Assembly: GCA_035626675.1 (NCBI GenBank)
Contig: DASPNH010000202.1
Span: 1 to 64,000, forward strand
Source of the DNA: DASPNH01 sp035626675
Lineage (GTDB): Bacteria; Desulfobacterota; Binatia; UBA1149; CAITLU01
Direction of reading: 5' to 3'
DNA: 64,000 nt
A model generated the notes under the pieces. It ran no database searches, had not been told where the DNA came from, and saw nothing but the letters and a program-made list of their open reading frames with translations. Positions 49,922 to 56,928 of the stretch are shown piece after piece. Within the stretch, counting starts at the first letter, position 1. The number at the start of each line of letters is the position of its first letter. Made by a program: the position numbers and the translations under genes.

Positions 49922-50830
49922 TCAGGACGCGCGGCGGCGCAGCAGCTCGTGAACCTTCTCGTCGGTGATGTCGGCAGGCTCGGTCGTATCGAGGAAGTCC
50001 AGCAGCACGTCGGCGAAGCGGCTCGGATCGTCGCGATGCGGGAAGTGGCCGGCGCCGGGGAAGAGCTCGAGCCGGCTGCCGGGCACGGCGGCGTGCGCCT
50101 CCAGGCCATGCTGCATCGGAATGATCGGATCGCGCTCGCCCCAGACGATCATCACCGGCAGGCCCACATCCATCAGGTACAGGCGATCGGTGGCGCTGAC
50201 TCTCTGGCCGCCGGCATCGACGATGGTGCGAAGCGTGTGCAGGAAGGCGCGCCGGCTGTCGGCGTCGCCGAGCGAGCAGAAGCCCCGCCAGCCCTCTTCC
50301 AGATCGGGCCCGGCGCGAAGGCCGAGGCGCGCGAGCATCGAGCCCGCCGAGTTGACGGCGTCTCGCACGCCCGGCGCACACATCAGCGGCAGCACCCATT
50401 CCGAGCCGGGCAGCGTGGCCGCGCGCAGGCTGGCGTGGACTTCCTCGCCCAGCCCGCCGCTGGAGACGAGCACGAGGCGGTCGCAGCGCTGCGGAAACTG
50501 ATAGGCGAACTGCATCGCCACGCCGCCGCCGAGCGAGTGCCCGATCACGGTTGCATGCGAATGACCGAGCACTGCCAGCAGATCACGGATGCCGCTGGCA
50601 TAGGCGCCGAGCGAATAGTCGCCGCGCGGCTTGGCCGAGTCGCCGTGGCCGAGCAGATCCGGCGCGATGACCGTGTAGCGCGCGGCGAGAGCCGGAATGA
50701 TTTCGTCCCAGGTCGCCGAGGTGCCGGCGATGCCGTGGATCAGCAGCACCACAGGCCCGCGGCCTGCGGTTCGGTAGCGGATGCGGTGTCCATGCAGAAG
50801 GACGTCGCGCGTGGTGGCAACTTCTCTCAT
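49922..50830 (-). CDS. Alpha/beta hydrolase
   Basis: 302 residues. Motifs: VVLLIHGIAGTSATWDEIIP (oxyanion region), IAPDLLGHGDSAKPRGDYSL, nucleophile in ATVIGHSLGGGVAMQFAYQF (G-H-S-L-G), then the acid in VWGERDPIIPMQ and the His in FPGAGHFPHRDDP. This is the layout of 2-hydroxymuconate-semialdehyde-hydrolase/epoxide-hydrolase-like soluble enzymes; the substrate is unknown. Its ATG overlaps the stop of the TetR gene (ATGA, 50827-50830), so the two are translated as a coupled pair and the TetR probably controls it. Confidence 0.88.
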   Translation of the reverse strand: MREVATTRDVLLHGHRIRYRTAGRGPVVLLIHGIAGTSATWDEIIPALAARYTVIAPDLLGHGDSAKPRGDYSLGAYASGIRDLLAVLGHSHATVIGHSLGGGVAMQFAYQFPQRCDRLVLVSSGGLGEEVHASLRAATLPGSEWVLPLMCAPGVRDAVNSAGSMLARLGLRAGPDLEEGWRGFCSLGDADSRRAFLHTLRTIVDAGGQRVSATDRLYLMDVGLPVMIVWGERDPIIPMQHGLEAHAAVPGSRLELFPGAGHFPHRDDPSRFADVLLDFLDTTEPADITDEKVHELLRRRAS

Positions 50831-51465
50831 CGAGATTTCCCTGGTTTGGAGGTCAGCGTGGGCTTCTTGGGAAGGTGGCGAAGTCCCATCCAGGCAAGCG
50901 CGGCGATATGCCCTGCCACGGACTCGACCGGCGGCCTTTTGGAGCTTTCCGTCCACCACTGGCCCACGAACGCGACCATGCCGACCAGCGCGTGCGCATA
51001 GATCGGTGCGGCCTTGGCATCGTAGCCGGCCTTGCGGAACTGATCGGTGAAGATGGCGCCGACGCGGTCGGCGAGGTCGTACATGAGAGCCGGCATCTCG
51101 CCGGTGCGCTTGGAGGCCGGAGCATCCCGCAGCAGCATGGCAAAGCCTTCGGGCCGGTCCCGGACATAGCTGAGGAAGGCCAGTGCGGCCTGCTCCAGGC
51201 GCTCGCGCGGCGAGCCCTCGGAGATCGCCCCGACGATGCAGTTGACGATGTGCTCGATCTCGCGATCGACGACGACGGCGTAAAGGCCCTCCTTGCCGCC
51301 GAAGTGCTCGTAGACGATGGGCTTGGAGATGCGGGCGCGCTCGGCGATCTCCTCGACCGAGGCGGCCTCGTAGCCGCGCTGCGCGAATACCTTGCGGCCG
51401 ATGTCGACCAGCTGCGCGCGGCGCGCCTGGGCGGCAAGCCGCGGACCTTTCTCGTCCCTGCTCAT
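50827..51465 (-). CDS. TetR/AcrR family regulator, first gene of a hydrolase operon
   Basis: 212 residues from the ATG at 51465. HTH: QARRAQLVDIGRKVFAQRGY, then EAASVEEIAERARISKPIVY and EHFGGKEGLYAVVVDRE, a close match to actinobacterial-type TetR repressors of lipid and hydrolase genes. The C-terminal domain has RDRPEGFAMLLRDAPASKR and VAFVGQWWTESSKRPPVES. A frame open further upstream (to 51576) is explained by the repeats at 51489-51530 and is not used. Three TACG-N4-CGTA repeats upstream are likely its own operators. Confidence 0.88.
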   Translation of the reverse strand: MSRDEKGPRLAAQARRAQLVDIGRKVFAQRGYEAASVEEIAERARISKPIVYEHFGGKEGLYAVVVDREIEHIVNCIVGAISEGSPRERLEQAALAFLSYVRDRPEGFAMLLRDAPASKRTGEMPALMYDLADRVGAIFTDQFRKAGYDAKAAPIYAHALVGMVAFVGQWWTESSKRPPVESVAGHIAALAWMGLRHLPKKPTLTSKPGKSR

Positions 51466-51488
51466 AGGGCCTACTGTGACAGGGTTAC

Positions 51489-51530
51489 TACGGAAGCGTA
51501 AGGTACGCAATCGTAGGTTACGGAAGCGTA
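51489..51530. promoter_or_regulatory. Three 12-bp operator-like repeats at 15-bp spacing
   Basis: TACG-N4-CGTA occurs at 51489-51500 (TACGGAAGCGTA), 51504-51515 (TACGCAATCGTA) and 51519-51530 (TACGGAAGCGTA). The starts are exactly 15 bp apart. Each copy is a short dyad, and the array lies 24-65 bp before the TetR start at 51465. The third copy overlaps the 3' end of the solo hicB. TetR autoregulation is the simplest reading. Confidence 0.75.
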
Positions 51531-51694
51531 GGGACGACCATGGAATCGCGCGCGAGGACATAGTCGCGGATCGCATCGGCGATGTTCTCCAGGGCTTCAG
51601 CCTCGGTTTCGCCCTGCGACCAGCATCCGGGAAGGCCGGGGCACGAAACGCTGAACCCCTCTTCGGATTTCTGCAGGATTACCTTGTACTTCAT
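51518..51694 (-). CDS. Solo HicB-family protein
   Basis: 58 residues: YKVILQKSEEGFSVSCPGLP, GCWSQGETEAEALENIADAI, then RDYVLA. This is the HicB/UPF0150 core, the partial RNase-H-like fold of type II antitoxins. It lacks the C-terminal DNA-binding domain that full HicB antitoxins have, and no HicA toxin frame is visible on either side. It may be a solitary relic or one of the many stand-alone UPF0150 proteins. The ATG at 51694 has GGAGA about 9 nt upstream. Its final codons share DNA with the TACG-N4-CGTA array. Confidence 0.75.
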   Translation of the reverse strand: MKYKVILQKSEEGFSVSCPGLPGCWSQGETEAEALENIADAIRDYVLARDSMVVPTLP

Positions 51695-51765
51695 CGTCCA
51701 GTCTCCACGCCTCGACGGTACCAACTCTCCGAGGCGCCGGCTATGCCGCCGAAGGTATGAAACGG

Positions 51766-52389
51766 CTACAAGCGTTCCCGGTAGCTCTCGGCCAGGCCCT
51801 CGTCGATGGCCTGCTCGAGCGAGTCGTTGCCGGCAAGACGCGCGCTGATCTGGCGCGCCAGTGGCGCGCGGTAGCCTTCGGGCCAGGACGACGCGTCCCA
51901 TAACGAGGAGCGGAGGAAGGCCTTGCCGCAGTGGAAGAAGCACTCCTCGACCGTGATGCGCGTGACCAGGAGGGCCTTCATGCCGCGCGCCGACATGCGC
52001 TCGAGCAGGCCCGGATCGCGCGTGATCTCGGCGGTGCCGTTGACGCGCAGGGTCTCGGTCACGCCCGGGACCACGAAGATCATGCCCACGCGCGGATTGC
52101 GCAGGATGTTCTCGAATCCGTAGATCAGCTTGTTGCCGGGCCGATCGGGCAGCAGCAGGGTCCGGCCGCCGCCGGTGACCTCGACGAATCCGGGCGCGTC
52201 ACCCTTGGGCGAGACGTCCAGGCGACCGTCGGCATCGGCCGTGGCCAGCAGCAGCAGCGGGGAATGTGCAATGAAGTCAGAGGCATGCGCGTCGACGTGA
52301 TCGAAGAGCTTGGCCGCGATCGTGGGCTTGGGCTCGCCGATGACGGCGCGCAGATCGGCAGGGGTGCGAATCAGGTGCGGGTCGCTCAT
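51766..52389 (-). CDS. PPOX-class FMN-binding flavoprotein (MSMEG_1061-like)
   Basis: 207 residues with the split-barrel flavin fold of pyridoxamine 5'-phosphate oxidase relatives: LLLLATADADGRLDVSPKGD, GFVEVTGGGRTLLLPDRPGN, LIYGFENILRNPRVGMIFVV, TLRVNGTAEITRD and ITVEECFFHCGKAFLRSSLW. The last segment and the order match the MSMEG_1061 subgroup of FMN/F420-linked proteins. It likely reduces or oxidises a small molecule. It is soluble and stands alone, divergent from the Rieske oxygenase gene. Confidence 0.82.
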   Translation of the reverse strand: MSDPHLIRTPADLRAVIGEPKPTIAAKLFDHVDAHASDFIAHSPLLLLATADADGRLDVSPKGDAPGFVEVTGGGRTLLLPDRPGNKLIYGFENILRNPRVGMIFVVPGVTETLRVNGTAEITRDPGLLERMSARGMKALLVTRITVEECFFHCGKAFLRSSLWDASSWPEGYRAPLARQISARLAGNDSLEQAIDEGLAESYRERL

Positions 52390-52530
52390 GGCCGCGGTCT
52401 ATCAGGGCGTCCCCGGTCGCGCGACACAGGACCTCGAAATCCCTTGCTTCAGGGCCATGGAACGGGATGATGGCCGCCGTCGCGAACGCACTCCACGGCG
52501 GGCGCGACAGTAAAAAGCAGGAGGCCAACG

Positions 52531-53613
52531 ATGGCGGCTCTGGGCCGTGCAGCCATCGCGGTGTCCCGCGACGCGTCCGCGCGTCCGGGCCAATATCGCT
52601 TTCCATTCACACCGTTTCCACGCGGCTGGTTCGCAGTGGCTTTCGGCGACGAGCTCGTCGCCGGCGCCGTGATGCCGCTCCAGTTCTTCGGCAAAGACCT
52701 CGTCGCCTATCGAACCGAATCCGGACGAGCCGTCGTCGCCGACGCGCACTGTCCGCATCTCGGCGCGCATCTCGGCTACGGCGGAACCGTCGAAGGCGAG
52801 TGCATCCGCTGTCCCTTTCATCGCTGGAAGTTCGACGACAGCGGTCGCTGCGTCGAGATCCCGTTCCAGAACAGGCCGTCCTCGCGTGCGCGTCTGCATC
52901 GCTGGCACGTCGACGAAGTCGACGGGATGGTGCTGGTGTGGCACGACATCGACGGCTCCGAGCCGGACTGGTACGTGGAGCCGATGGCCGAGACCGATGC
53001 GTTCTGCCTGCCGCAGGCGCCGAGTACCTGCGACTGGACGCTGCGCTCGCACGTGCAGGAGATCTGCGAGAACGCTTTCGACATCGCGCATTTCCCGGCC
53101 GTCCACGGCATGGGACTGCCGCCCAACGCGCAGCTGACGTTCGAAGGCGAGCGCTCCATCGTCATGTTCGACACGCTCTCGAACGGTCAGGCTTTCGGAC
53201 TGCCGGGCGAGTTCCCGACCAAGGTACGCATGGACCTGCAGGGTCTCGGCGTGCTGCAGGCCGACACCGCGCTTCCCGAGTTCGGCTTCTGCTTTCGCAA
53301 CTCGCTCTACATGACGCCCATCGACGACCAGCACATCCGTCTTCGCGCAGCCATGAGCGTGCGCAAGCTCGGCGACGACGACACGACCGCCGCGCTGCAG
53401 GACATCTGGGTCAAGACGTTCGCGATGGACCTGCCCAAGGACTTCCAGATCTGGGAGCACAAGGTCTACGTACAGCGACCCGAGTTCTCGCGCGTGGACG
53501 GGCCGATTGGGCGCATGCGGCGCTGGGCGCAGCAGTTCTACGAGCTGGCAGCCGAGCCGATGGTCGCCGACAACGTGCTTCAGATGGTCAGCGGCGCCGG
53601 GATGGTGAAGTAG
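52531..53613 (+). CDS. Rieske non-haem iron oxygenase, KshA/cholesterol 7-desaturase-like
   Basis: 360 residues, the oxygenase component of a two- or three-protein system. Rieske cluster ligands are exact: Cys74, His76, Cys94 and His97 (CPHLGAH ... CIRCPFHRWKF). The catalytic iron site is in ENAFDIAHFPAVHG (Asp184, His187, His192). The N-terminal RGWFAVAFGDELVAGAVMPL and the region CPHLGAHLGYGGTVEGECIR resemble KshA (steroid 9-alpha-hydroxylase) and the Neverland/DAF-36 cholesterol 7-desaturases more than benzoate-type dioxygenases. The reductase is not in the neighbourhood. Steroid substrates are an inference from that similarity. Its 3' end overlaps the histidine kinase by 34 bp. Confidence 0.85.
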   Translation: MAALGRAAIAVSRDASARPGQYRFPFTPFPRGWFAVAFGDELVAGAVMPLQFFGKDLVAYRTESGRAVVADAHCPHLGAHLGYGGTVEGECIRCPFHRWKFDDSGRCVEIPFQNRPSSRARLHRWHVDEVDGMVLVWHDIDGSEPDWYVEPMAETDAFCLPQAPSTCDWTLRSHVQEICENAFDIAHFPAVHGMGLPPNAQLTFEGERSIVMFDTLSNGQAFGLPGEFPTKVRMDLQGLGVLQADTALPEFGFCFRNSLYMTPIDDQHIRLRAAMSVRKLGDDDTTAALQDIWVKTFAMDLPKDFQIWEHKVYVQRPEFSRVDGPIGRMRRWAQQFYELAAEPMVADNVLQMVSGAGMVK

Positions 53614-55208
53614 AAGGTCGCGCCCGAATCGGGCCTTCCTTCCGCCCACACCGTGCCGCCGTGGCGGCGCACGATCCGCTCGACGGTTGCCAGGCCGATA
53701 CCGCTGCCCTCGAACTCCTTGCTGTTGTGCAGGCGTTCGAAGGGCTTGAAGAGCTTGTCGGCGTAGTGCGCGTCGAAACCCGCCCCGTTGTCGCGCACGA
53801 AGTAGACCGACTGGCCGCTCGGCAGGCGCCCCGACCCGAAGTGGATCACGGCATTCTGCGTCTGCGAGGTGAACTTCCAGGCGTTGTCGAGCAGGTTGGC
53901 GATGACGTCGTGGATGAGCGTGGGATCACCGAAGCAGACCAGGTCCTGATCGATCTGGACTTCGGCGTGATCGGTCATCCACGTCTCGCGAATCTCCTTG
54001 AGCACGTCGACGGCGAGCTGGGTCATGTCGATCTTCTCGCGCTTGAGCTCGCAGCGCGAGACGCGTGACATCTTCAGCAGGTCGTCGATCAGGCGTCCCA
54101 TGCGCTGGCTGGCCGTGCGCGCACGCGTCACGTACGACATGCCGCGCTCGCCCAGCGCATCGCTGAACTCCTCGCCGATCAGGTAACAGAAGCCGTCGAT
54201 GCTGCGCAGGGGCGTGCGCAGGTCGTGGCTGACCGAGTAGGAGAAGGATTCGAGCTCGCGGTTGGCGTCGCGCAGCTCGGCCGTGCGGCGCTCGACCCGT
54301 TCGTTCAGATCGTCGTTGAGGCGCCGGATCTCCTGCTCGACCTTCTTGTGCTCGCCGATGTCGGTGACGGTGCCGATGTAGCCGCAGATGTCGCCCTGCG
54401 CGTCGCGTTCCTCGACGCCGCGGCAGATCACCCACAGCGGCTGGCCATCGGGCCGCGGCACGCGGAAGGTCAGGCGGCGAGGCTCGCCGGGGCTCCACAG
54501 CGTGGCGTTCCATTCCTGCCAGACACGGTCGCGGTCGTCGGGATGGATCCATTCCAGGCAGTGACGTCCCACCGCCTCGTGCGGCGGGATGCCGATGAGC
54601 TCGGAGAAGCCGGCGTTGACGTACTGGAAGAAGCCCTGCGGATCGATGCGCACGATGCCGATGGGCGCGGTCTCGGCCAGCAGCTTGTAGCGTTCTTCGC
54701 TGGCGCGAAGGTTGGCCTGGGTCTGGCGAAGCTCGGTGATGTCGAGCGAGACGCCCACGGCCGCCCCGCCGCCGGTCTCGTCGTAGGTGATGTACGTCAG
54801 AGCCGACCAGCCGGTGCCGGCCAGGGCGCCGTCGGACTCGTGGTAGACCGTCTCGCCTTCCAGGGCGCGCTTAATGTAGTCGCCGACCTCGGGGAAGATC
54901 TCGTAGGCGTTCAGGCCAAGGATGCTGTGGGGCGGAACTGGCAGGACCTTGAAACCGCCGCCGATGGACTCGGTGATGGTGCCGTCGCGCTCGATGCGGA
55001 AGCAGATGAAGGGAAGCGACAGCATCCCGTGCAGCACGCGGGCTGCGAAGGGCGGGATCTCGATGGCTTCGGTGTTGCGAGCGGCCAGCTTGGCTTCGAG
55101 CTCGCGGACGTGAGCACGCAGCAAGTCCAGCTCGGCCTCGACCGCAGGGTCGGGGCGACTGGCCCTCAGGATCATGCTCGTACTGGCGAGACGGGTAGAC
55201 TTGCTCAT
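53580..55208 (-). CDS. Soluble PAS-domain sensor histidine kinase
   Basis: 542 residues. A coiled-coil N-terminus (PDPAVEAELDLLRAHVRELE) leads to two PAS domains: the first at about 45-165 (FRIERDGTITESIGGGFKVL, LDITELRQTQ) and the second at about 175-300 (ERYKLLAETAPIGIVRIDPQ, CGYIGTVTDIGEHKKVEQEI). The HisKA helix has the phospho-acceptor His in ESFSYSVSHDLRTPL; the ATPase domain has LLDNAWKFTSQ, VRDNGAGFDA and GSGIGLATVERIVRRHGG. No membrane segment, so it senses an internal signal. The start at 55208 is preceded by GGGGC; an ATG at 55220 is also possible. No receiver gene is adjacent. Confidence 0.88.
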   Translation of the reverse strand: MSKSTRLASTSMILRASRPDPAVEAELDLLRAHVRELEAKLAARNTEAIEIPPFAARVLHGMLSLPFICFRIERDGTITESIGGGFKVLPVPPHSILGLNAYEIFPEVGDYIKRALEGETVYHESDGALAGTGWSALTYITYDETGGGAAVGVSLDITELRQTQANLRASEERYKLLAETAPIGIVRIDPQGFFQYVNAGFSELIGIPPHEAVGRHCLEWIHPDDRDRVWQEWNATLWSPGEPRRLTFRVPRPDGQPLWVICRGVEERDAQGDICGYIGTVTDIGEHKKVEQEIRRLNDDLNERVERRTAELRDANRELESFSYSVSHDLRTPLRSIDGFCYLIGEEFSDALGERGMSYVTRARTASQRMGRLIDDLLKMSRVSRCELKREKIDMTQLAVDVLKEIRETWMTDHAEVQIDQDLVCFGDPTLIHDVIANLLDNAWKFTSQTQNAVIHFGSGRLPSGQSVYFVRDNGAGFDAHYADKLFKPFERLHNSKEFEGSGIGLATVERIVRRHGGTVWAEGRPDSGATFYFTIPAPLTI

Positions 55209-55961
55209 CCTTTGCCCCACGGGCTGGACGAGCGATCGATCTTCGCGCGGAGACCGCCCAGCAAAGCGGCCCCGCCGCCTAAAAGCACCAAGTGCGCCGG
55301 CGTGTAAAGAAAAAAGTCAGCAGCGGGGAGAATCGTTTACACGGGCCGCGGTTAGCTCGACGGAAAACGCAAGATTCACGCGAAAATCGTGGGGCCGTGT
55401 CGGGTATGGGAGCCTGGTTGCCAGTGACATTTCGGACGAGGCTGACGTCACACGGCCAACCCTAACTTGGGGGTGAAGGCGCGACGTATCGATTTCGTGC
55501 TCCCGCGTTCATTCTTGAACGGCGCGGGACATTGGCGGCGCGGCGGCCAAGCCGCGCCCGTGAGGACGTATGCGGAAACGTTGCGGATTCGGCGCGGGGC
55601 GGCGTGGCACGCCGAGTGCTTTGGTGAAGGCGCGGCGATCCGGACTTCGGTCCGGCAAGCCGTGTCCCTCCCCGGCAGCGGCCCAACGCAGGGAGTGGAC
55701 GGCGCGCGTCCGTTGTGGAGACGGGCGCGCGCCACCCCTCCTGCCGGGGAGGATGCGGTGAGCCCTTTTTACTGGTTTGCGGAGATACGGGAAGTGGGAG
55801 TGGGGGATTTCGGCCACTACGAACGTCCGCGGCGGCGACTAGCATCTCACCATGCGCGCCCGACGCAGCGGAATGCTGTCGGCGCGCCGAGCCCTAGGCG
55901 CAAAGCGAATCGGTGATGAACCGCCGCCGGGCTAATCGCGACAGTCCCGTGTTGTCGTTGA
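55209..55961. other. Gene-free 750-bp region rich in hairpins
   Basis: No coding frame with family features. Stable dyads: GTTCA/TGAAC (55507-55520), GGCGCGGC/GCCGCGCC (55537-55558), CCGGAC-TTCG-GTCCGG with a UUCG tetraloop (55640-55655), and a long stem CCTCCCCGGCAG/CTGCCGGGGAGG (55667-55752) enclosing a 13-bp stem 55701-55713/55721-55733. GTGTAAA...TTTACAC lies around 55301-55340. GGTGAAGGCGCG occurs twice (55482 and 55623). It may be a structured RNA or a cluster of degenerate repeats. Confidence 0.55.
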
Positions 55962-56034
55962 AGCTGACGGCCGGACTCGAACCGGCGACCTGCTGATTAC
56001 GAATCAGCTGCTCTACCAACTGAGCTACGTCAGC
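55962..56034 (-). tRNA. tRNA-Thr (anticodon CGT)
   Basis: A complete cloverleaf reads on the minus strand, 73 nt without CCA. Acceptor stem GCTGACG/CGTCAGC, D arm GCTC AGTTGGTA GAGC, anticodon stem GCTGA/TCAGC with loop TTCGTAA (anticodon CGT, decoding ACG), 5-nt variable loop AGGTC, and T arm GCCGG TTCGAGT CCGGC. All stems are perfect. The CCA end is not encoded and the discriminator base is T. Confidence 0.95.
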
Positions 56035-56096
56035 CTGAGAGGACGCGGCACCAGGCCGCAAAGGCGAGCGCCTATATAACCGGCGCTCGCCATGGT

Positions 56097-56525
56097 TCAA
56101 CCCTGGCTTCGGGGCGACCCTACCCAGCAGGCGACCTGCGGCAGTCCGGCGCCGGCCAGCGTGCCGAGCAGCCTGCGATCGGCGGTCACGAGCTTTCCCT
56201 GGTGCCGCATCGCCGCGGCGACGTAGAGACAATCGTAGACGGGATGGCCGAGCAGGACGGCGAGTCGCAGCGCGTCCTCGATGAGGTCGCGCGTCGGGAT
56301 CAACTCCACGGGCATCTCGGCCAGAAGGCTCAGGCAGCTGCTGCTTTCGGCCAGCGTCAGCTGGCGGCGTACGGTGCGTTTCCACAGCAGGCTGGCGACT
56401 TCAGCCAGCAGCGATTCGGGCGCGACCAGCTCGATCTCGTCGTCCAGCCAGGCGCGCGCGTCCTGAGAGTTGTCCTCGGGGAGCACCCATTTCGCCGCGA
56501 CGCTCGCGTCGACGACGGCAATCAT
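56097..56525 (-). CDS. PIN-domain ribonuclease toxin, VapC/FitB-like
   Basis: 142 residues. PIN-domain acids are in order: Asp6 (VVDASVAAKW), Glu42 (LLAEVASLLWKR), Asp98 (HPVYDCLYVAAA) and Asp116 (VTADRRLL). These form the Mg2+/Mn2+ site of an endoribonuclease that typically cuts tRNA or rRNA. The ATG overlaps the antitoxin stop (ATGA, 56522-56525), the standard order for vapBC with the antitoxin first. The tRNA-Thr gene begins 63 bp downstream. Confidence 0.92.
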   Translation of the reverse strand: MIAVVDASVAAKWVLPEDNSQDARAWLDDEIELVAPESLLAEVASLLWKRTVRRQLTLAESSSCLSLLAEMPVELIPTRDLIEDALRLAVLLGHPVYDCLYVAAAMRHQGKLVTADRRLLGTLAGAGLPQVACWVGSPRSQG

Positions 56526-56749
56526 CGGTCGCGATCCTCGCGAACCAGCTCGGTGCTGTCGCCGAGGGGTCCGGGCAGCGTGGCGCTGAGGCGCTCGGCC
56601 GCCTGGCGGAACTGGGATGCGGAACCGCGAGCGGCCCGCTCGAGCACGACCTTGAGCTCGGCCTGCAACGACCGGTTATGCGCCTTGGCCCGGCCCTTCA
56701 GGGCCTGCAGGACCTCGGCATCGATTCCGCGGATCAGGACGTTCGGCAT
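56522..56749 (-). CDS. Ribbon-helix-helix antitoxin, FitA/VapB-like
   Basis: 75 residues from the ATG at 56749 (an ATG at 56770 adds seven). N-terminal RHH domain: PNVLIRGIDAEVLQALKGRA, AKAHNRSLQAELKVVLERAA, the FitA-type pattern. The C-terminal 25 residues (SATLPGPLGDSTELVREDRD) would wrap into the toxin active site. It represses its own promoter with the toxin as co-repressor in known systems. Its promoter region is shared with the divergent kinase operon at 56929, where repeated GRGACA motifs lie. Confidence 0.9.
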   Translation of the reverse strand: MPNVLIRGIDAEVLQALKGRAKAHNRSLQAELKVVLERAARGSASQFRQAAERLSATLPGPLGDSTELVREDRDR

Positions 56750-56855
56750 TGGACCACCACGCGCTTTCATTTCGATATCGATCTCTGGCGCAAGTCTATC
56801 GCCGTGAGGGCCGCCGGCCCAAAACCATCGCTGTCATGATTCTTTGGCGGTGCGC

Positions 56856-56891
56856 GGGACAATGTGAGACGGCCGCGAGACATTGTGATAC
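56856..56891 (+). promoter_or_regulatory. Two 15-bp direct repeats upstream of the kinase operon
   Basis: GGGACAATGTGAGAC (56856-56870) and GAGACATTGTGATAC (56877-56891) agree at 12 of 15 positions and start 21 bp apart, two helical turns. They end 37 bp before the kinase ATG. The same motif occurs downstream of the operon (60572-60586 on the minus strand). It may be a binding site for the response regulator, or for the VapBC pair whose promoter lies on the other strand. Confidence 0.5.
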
Positions 56892-56928
56892 ACCCCCACC
56901 GATGCTCCGAAGCCGAGCTAGGCAAGTG

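Noticed and set aside
51695..51765. A hicA toxin upstream of the solo hicB
   Set aside because: Only 71 bp are available and no frame resembles HicA.
55467..55916. A 149-codon plus frame in the hairpin-rich stretch
   Set aside because: No family similarity, no SD, and broken by several stable dyads.
55962..56034. tRNA-Thr as an integration site for a mobile element
   Set aside because: I found no second copy of its 3' end and no integrase in the window.
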